From positions 61,457,869-61,521,868 of the forward strand of contig NC_046683.1 in assembly GCF_009870125.1 (NCBI RefSeq): a stretch of DNA of 64,000 nucleotides. The letters are read 5' to 3'. Made by a program: the position numbers and the translations under genes. Shown piece by piece: positions 10,898-21,129 of the stretch. Within the stretch, counting starts at the first letter, position 1. Every line of letters starts with the position of its first letter. A model generated the notes under the pieces. That model was not told where the DNA came from and did not search any database. It saw only the letters and a list, made by a program, of their open reading frames with translations. Source of the stretch: Drosophila pseudoobscura (lineage: Eukaryota; Arthropoda; Insecta; Diptera; Drosophilidae).

Positions 10898-13800
10898 CTA
10901 GGCATTGCGGGTCAACAGATGCTTGAATCTCCTGCAGGGTGCCTCCAGACGAGTGCTCAGCGCATCCAAAGCCTTGACCTCCCGCGAGTCGATCATGTGG
11001 CAAACGACTTGCGACAATTTGCCAAATGGCAGCAGTCCGGCCGTGCCACACGACAGATCCAAGTGGCGGAAGCGATCAATGTTGCAGGTGCAGCCGTCGA
11101 AGACATAAAATCTCGATCCCGATTCGGAGCTGGTGTGCACTCTGAAGACCACATAGTTTCCCCAGGGCGTCATGGTGAGCACCCGATTGGCCGCCTGGAA
11201 GGAGGAGATGAGCAGACGCCTGAGGCTCTCCACAGTGCCGCTCTCCGACCCGGCCACAGCCAGCATATGGGCCTCCCGACAGAAGCCGGGAAACCTTGTC
11301 GCCTGAAACGCTTGCTTTCTGTTCGCTTCAGGTGGTTCCTGGCTCTTCCCTTTCCTGCCGATGCACCAGCAGGATTGCTGGCAAGTCTTCTGCTTAAACG
11401 TCTTGGCCTGGAACCGGGCCACCTTGAGGGGTTGATTGGGACACGACATCTGTCCATCTAGCTCGGAGTCGAACTCCGAGTTCTTCACTATGCCTTTACG
11501 GGTGGCCCTGATTTCCTCCAGGGACGACGCCAAATCTTTTGATGGTCCCGCAGAAGGCTTCATTATATCCCTTTTTGTGCTGGTTAGCTTGGAAGAGCTC
11601 TGAGGTCTTCCTGAAGCAGTGACGGACTGTTCTAATGGCTGTACGGAGTGGTGCTCGGTCCTTTCAGGAGGTGCAGACCGCACGTCAGTCTGACAGCTAC
11701 ATGGCTTTTCCTTGGGTGCCAAGAAGTGCGGGCATTCTCCTGAAGATAGGCGCTGGTCCGTCGCATCACTGTCTGGCTTGGCCTTCGGTGCAGAGAAGGT
11801 CTGAGTTTGTCCAGAAGCTAAACGCGAGTTCTCCCGGTCTCCCCCCTTCTGCTGGCTTTTCGGGACTGCGATAAATGATACTGATTTTGACATTTTGAGC
11901 TCATTTTGCTCCTTTTTGGGCTTTTTCTTGTGGCCTACGTCACGGGCCTGCGTATCCTCGTCACCTTCGCTCTCTTCATCTTCGCACTCTTCACCGCAGT
12001 CGAAATCTGGTTCATCGTCGTCGATGTTGTCCAGCAGCTCGAAGTTCTCGATGTCGCTGTTGTCCTCGGTGTGGCTGCATAGGTCCTCCTCGTAGTCACT
12101 CAACGCGGCCAGCACGTGACCGGAGCTGGTGGCGAGCTGGTTAAACAGGATCGTCTCGTTAATAGACTGCACCTCCGTGTCGTCGTCATCGGGCAGGGGG
12201 GCCAGGGCATAGCCCTTGGGGCATTCGGCCAAGTTCTTGATGCGCACCGCATGAAGGTGGTAGGGCGACGGCCGGTTGGACTCCTTCAGCAGCTGGTGGA
12301 ACACACTGATCATGGTGAGGGGATCGCGGAACATGCGCACCGTGGACCAGGCTCCCTTGTCCTTCTCCACGGCCGTGTCGGCAATCGTGTGGCGGTACGC
12401 ATCGAGCAGGTAGTAGAAGTCGCCTTTGGTCCACACGGCGTACATTTGGCTGTTGATCTGAAAGATGGCATTGCCGAACTCCTTCAGGGTCTCGCGGACG
12501 TGATGGTCAAATTCTGTCCCCACGACTCGCAGCACGCTCCGCCAGTTGCCCGCCCGGACATTGGGCAGCAGCTCCAGCTCCACCACAAACTGGCCCAGAC
12601 GCAGCTGTGTGGGAAACTCGTCCAAGTTGATGGGCCGCTGCTCCTCTAGACGGTCGCCCCAGCAGCTACGACAGAGCTCGACGCCGTAGCAGATGAGGCG
12701 ATCGAACATGGTGTGGTTCCAGGTGGCCGGATGGTCGATTTTGGAGGCCATAATGGCGCCCACCGCCACCATTATGCTGCTGCGACTGCGGAGAGGATCG
12801 GCCGTGTTGAGGGACAAGTGGAGATTCCCCTTCAGATAGGCGTAGTTGCTGTTGATCACCTCAAACTCCATGTCCCGCTGGACAGTGTCCCTCAGATAGA
12901 GGGTGCCGTCGGGCGTCACCAGGCGGACAACTACGAGCTCCCGTATCGTGAACTCATCCTCTGGCGAGATGCCGCTGAGCTGGCTAACCAGATAGTAAAC
13001 ATTGTCGATGGTGTGCAGGCAGACGAGCATGGCCACGCCTGTCGCCTTGTCGCTGACCAGATCGTTCTTGCGTCTGCCCTGCACATCCAGCACGAAGAAC
13101 ACGTTGCGCCGCTTCCAGATGAGCAGGTGACCCATCTTTGTCAGCAGCAGGCAGTAGTGGCTAGTGCGGAAGAAGGTTTGCAGCACGTCGCGCAGGTTCT
13201 CGATAGTGTGGGGCAGCTGCGTTTCCATGGGCTGCCTCGGATCGCCCAGATAGCGCGACTCTAGGGCCAGGGTAAAGGTGTGACCCTCCAGGCTGAAATT
13301 GCGCTTGATGCGATTCTCAGCATCCGTGTAGATCTGCGGCCGGAGAAGTGGCGGGTTCATGCCGTCCTCCTTCCGCTCGGCAGTCGCCTCACTCCCCTCG
13401 GAGCTGGCCTCTAACAGATCAACGCCCTCCTGCAGCAGCATGTCAATCTTATCCGCCGTCCATTCCACTTCCGGCAGGACGTACACCAGGGCGAAGGCCT
13501 TCAGGTACGTGGCAAAGTTGCACGAATTGATCTCGTCGTGCTGGCTGCCCTTTAAGCTCCGGGGTCCTGCAATCTGCGACTCGGAGCAGACCATGCCCAC
13601 GGCAACGCCTATGGAATCGGCCTCCACATCCACGCGGTTCTTGCTGCGCAACGCACTGCTCCTGCGCTTCTTGCATGACTTCCACAAATACTCGTTATAA
13701 TAGGGCTTGTCCAGTGGATTGGCGGCATAATGATTGGGGCAGAGCGGATGTGCGTACCTGTTGAAATAGCTGAAAGGGAACGGGGTATCAATGGGGGGCG

Positions 13801-13963
13801 CCACGAGTGGCCCTGGTGTTGTGCCTCTCACCTGTTGCTGGTCGCCTGTTTCTTGCTCCAGATCGCCCGCAGCCGACTGGCGCCGGGAGTGGCGCAGGAG
13901 AAGGAGTAGGGAAGCCCCTGCTGATTCACTTTGGATTTTGACATACTTTTTTCGCTTTCTCAT
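10898..13963 (-). CDS. Unrecognised intronless protein with three internal repeats
   Basis: One continuous frame of 1021 codons starting MRKRKKYVKIQ. I do not recognise it as a named gene. The N-terminus is basic; residues about 630-680 are strongly acidic (DNSDIENFELLDNIDDDEPDF), and 680-900 are Lys/Ser-rich and probably disordered. Three copies of one unit are visible: an amphipathic helix, then beta strands ending in an F-Y/F-V/L-L/F-D motif (FFVLDVQGR at about residue 283, FYYLLDAYRH near 512, RFYVFDGCTC near 948), then a small-residue helix (GVAMLVCL, LTMISVFHQL, GTAGLLPF). The layout resembles the beta-meander of papain-fold ubiquitin-peptidase-like domains, but no catalytic Cys/His pair is evident, so a catalytically dead scaffold is the most I would infer. 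It ends about 250 bp from the wnd 3' UTR, tail to tail. Confidence 0.85.
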   Translation of the reverse strand: MRKRKKYVKIQSESAGASLLLLLRHSRRQSAAGDLEQETGDQQQVRGTTPGPLVAPPIDTPFPFSYFNRYAHPLCPNHYAANPLDKPYYNEYLWKSCKKRRSSALRSKNRVDVEADSIGVAVGMVCSESQIAGPRSLKGSQHDEINSCNFATYLKAFALVYVLPEVEWTADKIDMLLQEGVDLLEASSEGSEATAERKEDGMNPPLLRPQIYTDAENRIKRNFSLEGHTFTLALESRYLGDPRQPMETQLPHTIENLRDVLQTFFRTSHYCLLLTKMGHLLIWKRRNVFFVLDVQGRRKNDLVSDKATGVAMLVCLHTIDNVYYLVSQLSGISPEDEFTIRELVVVRLVTPDGTLYLRDTVQRDMEFEVINSNYAYLKGNLHLSLNTADPLRSRSSIMVAVGAIMASKIDHPATWNHTMFDRLICYGVELCRSCWGDRLEEQRPINLDEFPTQLRLGQFVVELELLPNVRAGNWRSVLRVVGTEFDHHVRETLKEFGNAIFQINSQMYAVWTKGDFYYLLDAYRHTIADTAVEKDKGAWSTVRMFRDPLTMISVFHQLLKESNRPSPYHLHAVRIKNLAECPKGYALAPLPDDDDTEVQSINETILFNQLATSSGHVLAALSDYEEDLCSHTEDNSDIENFELLDNIDDDEPDFDCGEECEDEESEGDEDTQARDVGHKKKPKKEQNELKMSKSVSFIAVPKSQQKGGDRENSRLASGQTQTFSAPKAKPDSDATDQRLSSGECPHFLAPKEKPCSCQTDVRSAPPERTEHHSVQPLEQSVTASGRPQSSSKLTSTKRDIMKPSAGPSKDLASSLEEIRATRKGIVKNSEFDSELDGQMSCPNQPLKVARFQAKTFKQKTCQQSCWCIGRKGKSQEPPEANRKQAFQATRFPGFCREAHMLAVAGSESGTVESLRRLLISSFQAANRVLTMTPWGNYVVFRVHTSSESGSRFYVFDGCTCNIDRFRHLDLSCGTAGLLPFGKLSQVVCHMIDSREVKALDALSTRLEAPCRRFKHLLTRNA

Positions 13964-14216
13964 GGAAAATAATGGAAATCGAATGCTATATCGAACAACG
14001 AGACGTGACAGAGAAACAAACGGTTGCTAGTTCTTTACACAAAAAAAACAGTCACAATTTAGATAAGGTAAGTAAATTTAATGTATACATATATATTTAA
14101 TCATTTGCTTAATTAAGGGGTTGAGGTTGCGCGGGGGGAGTTTCCTTCAAGTCTGCGCCCACTCAAGAGTGTGTTTGTGTGTGTTGCAGTTGGACTGCCA
14201 GAAAGAATCTCTCCTC

Positions 14217-14885
14217 TCAACATTCCATTGCCAGTGAATTTGAGTTCTCGTTGAGGGCCTTAATGCCGTTCTCCATGGGCATGGCCAGGCTGTTGTCATC
14301 ATCCTGCTGCTGCTGAGCAGAGGTCTGGGCCGCCTGCGATGTGGATGGACCGTCGATCATCATATCATAGCTGTGTCCGTTGTTCTCTGACACTCCATTG
14401 CCATTGCCATTGGTGTGGCCGTAGTCCCAGTTGATCTTGAAGCGGGTGACGCGCGGCTTGCTGGCAAGTATGTTGCGCGTTAGCTTGTCGAACAGTGGCT
14501 TGGTTGGCGGATTCTCTCGCATCTCCTGTTCCCCATAGTCGTTGTTCACGTAGTAACCGACGCGTACAAACTCCTGCCCGCGATACGAGCACGTTAACAG
14601 CACAATAGTGACGCCTACGGCATCCTGTTCCGGAATTTTGCTAACATCTGGCGGATCGGCCTGGAAGACGAATATGTGACGACCCTCGGGCACGGGGCCA
14701 ACGTAGATGGTGTCCAATACCTGGTCATGCTCCTCGGACTCGGCCGAGCCCACGTAAATCATTTTCCATTCAAGATCCTCCTTCAGTTCCTCGATGCACT
14801 CGAATGTCAGCTCGAACTGGAAGGGATTGAAGAAGCTGCTGGGGTTGTCCAGCACCACAACATTCGTGATGTGCACCTTGGCCAT
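14217..14885 (-). CDS. Asf1 histone H3-H4 chaperone
   Basis: Anti-silencing function 1, a conserved nuclear chaperone that hands H3-H4 dimers to CAF-1 and HIRA during replication-coupled and independent assembly (family knowledge). The 222-residue protein starts MAKVHITNVVVLDNP and has the immunoglobulin-like core over about residues 1-155, including the H3-binding acidic and hydrophobic strands (VGPVPEGRHIFVFQADPPD, GVTIVLLTCSYRGQEFVRVGYYVNN). The C-terminal 65 residues are Asn/Gln/Ser-rich and variable. The coding region is one exon. The frame stays open for 74 codons upstream but has no ATG there, so the MAKV start is right. The length is close to the 218 residues I recall for D. melanogaster. 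It faces l(3)76BDm head to head. Confidence 0.96.
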   Translation of the reverse strand: MAKVHITNVVVLDNPSSFFNPFQFELTFECIEELKEDLEWKMIYVGSAESEEHDQVLDTIYVGPVPEGRHIFVFQADPPDVSKIPEQDAVGVTIVLLTCSYRGQEFVRVGYYVNNDYGEQEMRENPPTKPLFDKLTRNILASKPRVTRFKINWDYGHTNGNGNGVSENNGHSYDMMIDGPSTSQAAQTSAQQQQDDDNSLAMPMENGIKALNENSNSLAMEC

Positions 14886-15099
14886 GACTGTACTTTCGGG
14901 ACTCTTCTCTTTCTTTGGGGGACTATGCGAGACTTTCTGACTTTTTTCAGATGCAGCAAGCGGTGGTTCTTTTGGATGGCGTGCGCTGATGAAATAGCTG
15001 GCGACACACGACGTATGTAATAAAGCGTGTTTAGACGAATACGTTAAGAATTTGGGTGTGAATAGTTTTTCGTTGTTAATCTTATGAATATCGCTTTTT

Positions 15100-15291
15100 G
15101 TGTACAATTTGGATGTGTAAAATTCTGCGGAATTGTGACAGCTGACAGCCTTTCCCGCGCTTCAGTGTGGCCGTTCTATGCTTGGTCGACTGGTTCCGGA
15201 TCTGGATCAGCTGGTTCGATATATCGAAATAAAACGCTCCAAGGTGCGATTGGGGGCAATTTGGAGCAAAATAGTGACAATAAAATAAATA
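15100..15291. promoter_or_regulatory. Divergent promoter asf1 / l(3)76BDm
   Basis: The roughly 400 bp between the two start codons contain a palindromic DRE-like site, ttcgatatatcgaa (15215-15228), and a Motif-1-like site on the minus strand (cagtgtggcc, 15163-15172; reverse ggccacactg). Both are typical of TATA-less Drosophila housekeeping promoters bound by DREF and M1BP. Confidence 0.55.
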
Positions 15292-18200
15292 ATGCTGCAT
15301 TTGACGGGCCAGAATTACAATGCACGTGACATAATCAAGAACATCTTCTCACCGCTCATCGGCGTGCTGAGCAGCAGTCTGGCAGATGACATCTGCCATC
15401 GCAACAATCTTTCCTTTGTGGACCTCCTCCAGCCCTTCGCCAAACTGCCCAACGATGGTAAGAGGATTTGCGTTGGGGAGGGGGGTGTGGTTGTAAACAA
15501 TATGAAATTTTGGATAAATATCTTTGCCCTCGTTCCTGTATCGCAGCACACTTTCGCGATGTCTCTGGGACGAGCGTCTCTGTGCGGGGACTGCGGCTCA
15601 ACTTTTGCGATGTGGACTGGCGGCCGCCGCAAACAGTCTTGGCCCGCCGAATGCTCAACGAATCGGTTACCAATGCCCACAATGACAAAACCAAGGTTGC
15701 TACAATAGGTGAGGACGCAGTGACAACACACCCAAAAGGCTTCGACACTGACTCCCCCTCCTCCCCTCTTACTCACCCAGCGGACATTGACCTCGAGTTG
15801 CCGACGTCGGAGCCTTGGTTTGAACAATGGCGCGAGACGTTCTTGACTGTGCAATTCCCAGCGGAGCATGAGTTCACCCGCCACCTGCTCAGCTGCCTGC
15901 TGGTGCTGTCCAGTGCCGATCCCCAGATTGTAGAGACTGCGCACAAGCTGACCCAGCGGATCCAGCAAATGCAGCCCCAGAAGCTGCCCAAGTGGTTCCA
16001 GCCCAACGAAGTACTCAACAGCTATGTGGTGCTGCACGAGGCCAGCCAGGGGGATCTGTCCAAGGCCCAGCAGGGATTTGAGCTGCTCAAGTCAACCTTT
16101 GGCGACAGCAAGTGCTTCCTAGTGTCCATAAACTCGCTGGATGGCCAGGCTGCTGCAGAGGTGCAGGACTACTGGGCGTCCTACATCAAGAGGCAGCCAA
16201 AGAGCGATGCCACGCTGACCTCCACTGACCTGAGTGCCCCGAAATCCCCTCAGGAGGCGGTGTCGGTCATCAGCATGCCCTCCATGCAGATGTCCCAGCT
16301 GCTGGAGGGCGTCAATGCCCAGGAGAGCGACCTGACCATGCTGCATCCCCTGAGTCCAATGCAGGAGAGCGCCACCGAGGCCATCAACTCCAAGTTCAGC
16401 ATTAGCAGCGAGAGCATTGCCTCTCAGACCATCAATCCCAATGTGTGGGCCAGTGATCTGGAGGCGGATGCACCGCACGGCGGCTGTCTCACCATGCGGG
16501 ACGTTGACAACGTGCGACACTTTGTGCAGGACTATGCGGTGCGTGCCCTGATACCATACATCGAGCACCTGGTGGCCACTCTCAGCGAGGGTGTGACCAA
16601 CAAGAAGGGAGTGAGCAAGTCCCTGCTGAGTGCCACGAAGCGTTGGTTCGTCACCAGCAAGCCGGGAGCAGGAGCAAACAATCAAAACGCAGTCATCTAC
16701 ACAAACGAATCCGCGGAGCTGCAAACGAGAAAGCTGGGCGATCTCTATTTTATGTTTGGACACTATAATCTGGCTTTTCAGGCCTACCACCAGGCCAAGA
16801 GGGACTTCAATGCGGACTCGGCCTGGCAATACTATGCGGGTGCCCTCGAAATGGCTGCCCTTTCCGCCTTCATGCTGGGTACAGCGCACCGCAAAACCTA
16901 CGACTACATGGAGGATGCCATTGTCTGCTATCTGACCGTGTGCAAGTGGGTTTTCGTATTCCCTGCGAAATCAAACCAATTTCTGATATGATTTTCGATT
17001 GCAGATTGCAGGCATTTGCCACACGGGCAACGCTGCTCAGCATGGAGTGCCTGAAGACAGCGCGTCTGTATAGCGACGTGGCCAAGCAGTTGATACGCAT
17101 GACCAGCGAGGAGTCGGACCTTCGTTCCGCCCTGCTGCTTGAGCAGGCGGCCTACTGCTTTCTGGTGACCCAACCGGCCATGCACAGGAAGTATGCCTTT
17201 CACATTGTCCTGGCTGGGAATCGCTACTCTCGTGCCGGACAGCGAAAGCACGCGTATCGCTGCTACCGCCAGGCCTACCAGGTGTTCCAGAAGCGTGAGT
17301 GGAGCCTGGCCGAGGATCATATACAGTATACGGTGGCCAAACAGGCCTATATGCTAAAGCAGCTGGATGAGGCCAGTCGTTCCTTTGCCCACCTCCTGCG
17401 TCCTGGCAGCCTGCAGAGTGCCGCGCAGCAGAGCAGCTTCCTGAAGGAGTACATCCAGACGCAGAATGTGAGTGGGAATCAGCAGCGATCATCTCGATCT
17501 GATTAAGTGACAATTTGTGTATTCCAGGAGCTACTCAAACGTAGTCCAGAGGTGGGACTACTGCCGCATGCCTTGCCCCAGCTGGTGCAATCTTCGGTGC
17601 GCGTCTTGACCCTGGTTCAATCGCCCTCAGCTCAGGCGCCGCAGCTGCCAGCCACCAACATCGACATCAATTCCAATTTGACGGCAGATGAGTCCATTTG
17701 GAACAAGATTGAGGAGATGCTGGTGATCACGGCTGCCTCCAATAAGCCGTTTGTGTTTAAGCCCTCGAGATATTTGTATACCAAGCAGCAGCCGGCTCTG
17801 GAGACGCCCGTGGCTGTGCAGGGGGAGCCCATTGAGCTGGCAGTTACCCTTTCGAACAGTGTTCGCTGCAGCATAGCGCTCTCCGAGATCGATCTGCTCT
17901 GGAAACTCACCCTGGACAACGAGGAAGTGCTGTCGAATGCCTGCATTTACGAGGAGTCCGCAGACAGCGCCAGCAAAGCAGCCGTGCAAGTGGCCATCAA
18001 GACCAGCTGCGTGGCATCGTTTGAGCTGGCCGAACAGGCCGAGAAAACCGTTTACTTCAAGCTAACGCCGAAGCTTACCGGACGCCTCCTCATTCTGGGC
18101 GTTGTGTGCCGTGTGGCAGCCACGGCGGATCCCTCGGCCAGTCTGCTCGGCTCCTTGCAGTTTGAGACGCAAATGATTCGGCCTGCCACGGCCAAGCAAT

Positions 18201-19657
18201 CCTCGCAGACTGTTCTGGACAACCGGTTGAGCCTCAAATTGGTCCCCCAATTGCCCGCCATGAGTGTTAGCTTCAGTCCGGTGCCCACCCAGCTGTTGGC
18301 TGGTGAGATTCTCCCTGTTTCCATTACTCTACGCAATCTGGGCATAGCCCCCATTGAGGAGATTTATCTGGGCTGTGACACGCCGCGCTGCTTGTCGCTG
18401 CAGTCAGAGCAGCACCACCAAATGCCGCTGGCCATGAAGAGCTGTATGTAAATTAAATGGAATCGAATGCCGTTTTGTATATTAACGATTAATGAGCACT
18501 GTTTTATGTACAGCTTTACGTGATCTGTCCAATGATAAGCTCGTCAAGGACAAGGAAATCCGCGGGCAGCGTGTATTCCGGCTGCTTCAACGTCCGGGCC
18601 AGGCGGCCCTGGAGGCACAGCAGGGCCATACCATTTCCATGTGGCTGCAGGCCCCCCACCAGGATGGACCCTTCACGCTGCGCTTGCTCTTCTACTATTC
18701 ATTGCCAGTGGGTGCCAATTCCCCCATCAAGTATCGGCTGGTTCGTCACATCTGGCACTTGCAGGTGGAGAGCTGCCTGCAAGCGGACTCCACGTGCTTC
18801 GTGAGTAACGCAGTGACCAACGAACTGGGTCTGGAGCTGAACCTGCGGAATCAGCACGCAGCTCAGGCGACCGAAGTGTACGTCAACACGTTGTCCTTGT
18901 ACTCCAAGGAATACGATCTGAATCCAGAGAAGTTGTACAGTAAGTGGGGGAAGGGGCCCAACAATGACACCTTCCTGATGGTTGACTTCCTTGTATTGCA
19001 GTTATGGACAGTATGGGAGTCAGTGCGGGACAGGCGGGTGGACAGTGCCTCAGGTCTTCCAAATTCTGCAGCCTGCAGTTCCGCCTGCAGGAGAAGGCCC
19101 AGAAGGAACACTTTAACGACATTCCCACGATTAAAACTCTGCTGCAGACCCGGCTCTCCCATTTGAAGATTATGCCTGCGCAGCATGCACAGCAGGTGGA
19201 GCAGCACATGCCGTCGCTGGACGATCCGCACAGCTTCCTCACCAACGAGGAGACCGTGTTCTTCAATACCAGCATCAGCACAGAGGAGTTCAACGCCAGC
19301 ATTGCGGGGTATGTGCCCCACGCCACGCTGGCCCTCAGCTGGAGTGCCATAGTGGCCAAGGAGGGCGGACCTCGGCTTGCCAGTGGCTTGCATTTCGTCA
19401 AGCTGTACAAACTCTACGAGACAAGCCACTGTCCAGCCACGGCGGCCGAGGCAATGCTTCGCAGGCGCCTGTCCTCGGACAATGCCCCCAACAAACATCG
19501 AGAGTTTCAGCTGCCTGAGGTGGCGCCCAGCAATGAGAAGGCCAGCGAGCCGCTGGCCGATGATGAAGACGAGGACTATTGGGAGCCCAATGAGAACTAT
19601 GTGGGCCAACGTTGCCTGCTGGAGGACGAGAGCTTTGTGCTGGCTGCCAAGGGTTAA
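15292..19657 (+). CDS. TRAPPC8 homologue, TRAPP III subunit
   Basis: Large subunit of the TRAPP III vesicle-tethering complex, the Rab1 exchange factor used in ER-Golgi traffic and autophagy (family knowledge). Exons: 15292-15457, 15547-15708, 15781-16945, 17005-17467, 17528-18443, 18514-18939 and 19002-19657. They sum to 1317 residues, in line with the roughly 1319 I recall for the fly gene. The N-terminus (MLHLTGQNYNARDIIKNIFS) and the TRAPPC8-type helical repeat region are clear: YEQAAYCFL-like helices around 17130-17420, then beta-sandwich domains such as ALSWSAIVAKEG near the end. The second intron (15709-15780, 72 nt) has no stop and keeps frame. Its 3' end is tail to tail with PIG-F; AATAAA lies near 19996. 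Confidence 0.93.
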
Positions 19658-20182
19658 GATTTGTCCTACAATTTTCTCTAGTTTCTAACTCACGATGTGT
19701 TAAATATGTTTTGTGTCGGATCGTCTATGATGATCATGCTCTTACGAGAAACAGTTTTGTCTTCAATTTGTTGTTTATTTGTTGAAGGAGGTTACTGAGG
19801 CTTTAAACCGAAAGCATTTTCCATTCATTTTGTAATCCTTAAAATCAATATCGGAACGCTTCAGTTGGGGTTCGTTCAATCGAATCCGTTCCCGCGGAAG
19901 GGAACCTTTGTGTCTTTGTCGCTTGTGATTAAATTAATGATTTGTTAGTTTATTAGTTGATTGATTTAAAAAAGAATTCATTCATATTACACTCTAATAA
20001 AATGCTTAAACATGTAACATTAAAGTATGTTAATTGCTTTTTGGTAGTTCTTAAGCTGCTGACTAGAGAGAGATGATGACGTGTATCGGAATCTGATCAG
20101 TGTGTGGTTGTGGATGTCGGAGTTGTGGCAGCGCAACGTAATAATCTGGTGGCAGGATTAATAGCATTTATTGTTATTGTTT
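19658..20182. other. Convergent 3' UTRs of l(3)76BDm and PIG-F
   Basis: A/T-rich non-coding sequence between two convergent genes, with candidate poly(A) signals for the plus-strand gene near 19996. No other feature seen. Confidence 0.6.
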
Positions 20183-20893
20183 TTAAGCACGTTTTTTGGT
20201 CATGTACACGCGGGCCGTGGCATAAAGGACATGCGTACAGGCATAAATATTGCCCATGGCGCTGCCCAGCAGAGCTCCGATGATGTTTGGTATCGGATAT
20301 ACCTGCCAGTCGCGTCCCCAGTCCAGGGGGGCCACCACACTGCCAGCCCAGGCCCCCAGGATGCCACCCAGGGCATTGTACTTGAACAGATTCAGGGCCG
20401 TGTCCTCGCACTTGGTCACAAAGTCCGGTTTCTCGCAGAAGCACACTTGCAGGGCACCGCCGCCGCCCAAGAGAAACACCGTGGGCGACACCGTCAGCAG
20501 TGTCATCAGCAGGGAAAGGACAAAGGTCTCCTCGTAGTTGCCCAGTACCGGTGCACCAAAAATGATGCAGCTGAAGGCATACAGCAGCGTGCACAGGAAC
20601 TGCAGCGTGAATCCTCCCGCGAGCTCGCGTGCCGTGAAATATGCTGCCTTCTTTTGCCGCTGCTTGACTGTCAGCACACCATCCTCAATGCGCCCATAGA
20701 AACGGGCCAGCACGACTTTCAGCAGCTCGCCGATGAAGACAATTGGAACCACCAGTGAGTCCCAGAAGTTGCCGAGATAGGCCCAGTTGCGGCGGTACTG
20801 CATGTATGTCATGCATATCAATATGGTGGCCAGGCTGAGGGACACATGGAAGAGCTGGTGCTTGGTCTTTTGCTGATCGAAACGCGAAACCAT
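20183..20893 (-). CDS. PIG-F, GPI-anchor ethanolamine-phosphate transfer factor
   Basis: Multi-pass ER membrane protein that stabilises PIG-O and PIG-G, the enzymes adding ethanolamine phosphate to GPI anchors (family knowledge). The single-exon frame gives 236 residues from the ATG at 20893 (MVSRFDQQKTKHQLFHVSL); an ATG four codons upstream is also possible. About six hydrophobic segments are visible, e.g. LFHVSLSLATILICMTYMQY, LVVPIVFIGELLKVVL, FVLSLLMTLLTVSPTVFLLG and the C-terminal IPNIIGALLGSAMG. The PIG-F hallmark APLDWGRDWQVYPIPN is present, preceded by NALGGILGAWAGSVV. It ends in a lysine-rich cytosolic tail (MTKKRA), a plausible KKxx-type ER retrieval signal. The human protein is 219 residues. 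Confidence 0.92.
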   Translation of the reverse strand: MVSRFDQQKTKHQLFHVSLSLATILICMTYMQYRRNWAYLGNFWDSLVVPIVFIGELLKVVLARFYGRIEDGVLTVKQRQKKAAYFTARELAGGFTLQFLCTLLYAFSCIIFGAPVLGNYEETFVLSLLMTLLTVSPTVFLLGGGGALQVCFCEKPDFVTKCEDTALNLFKYNALGGILGAWAGSVVAPLDWGRDWQVYPIPNIIGALLGSAMGNIYACTHVLYATARVYMTKKRA

Positions 20894-21129
20894 TGTTAAA
20901 TGCAATCAAACACAACTTTTTACAACGAAACGAATATTTTTGCAGCTCCGAATTTCATTGTTGATATTATATCGATATATCGATATGGGTGATATTTTCT
21001 GACTTTTGATATGATATTTTCATTTTAGTTCACTTCACAGCACTACCTCCGGTTTATTTCATCAGCCTGTCACATAATCATTTAATTCTGTTGTTTTTCT
21101 AATATTACTGATTCTCGAGCTGGTTAGAA
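20894..21129. promoter_or_regulatory. Divergent promoter PIG-F / Lon with double DRE
   Basis: A 236-bp gap between start codons contains overlapping DRE cores, tatcgatatatcgatat (20970-20986), matching the DREF consensus TATCGATA. There is no TATA box. This fits co-expression of a mitochondrial and an ER housekeeping gene. Confidence 0.65.

Noticed and set aside
14886-15107. N-terminal extension of asf1
   Set aside because: The frame is open but has no ATG, and conserved Asf1 begins at MAKVHITNVV.
15315-16037. 240-codon minus-strand frame opposite l(3)76BDm
   Set aside because: Spans two introns of the plus-strand gene and has no recognisable features.
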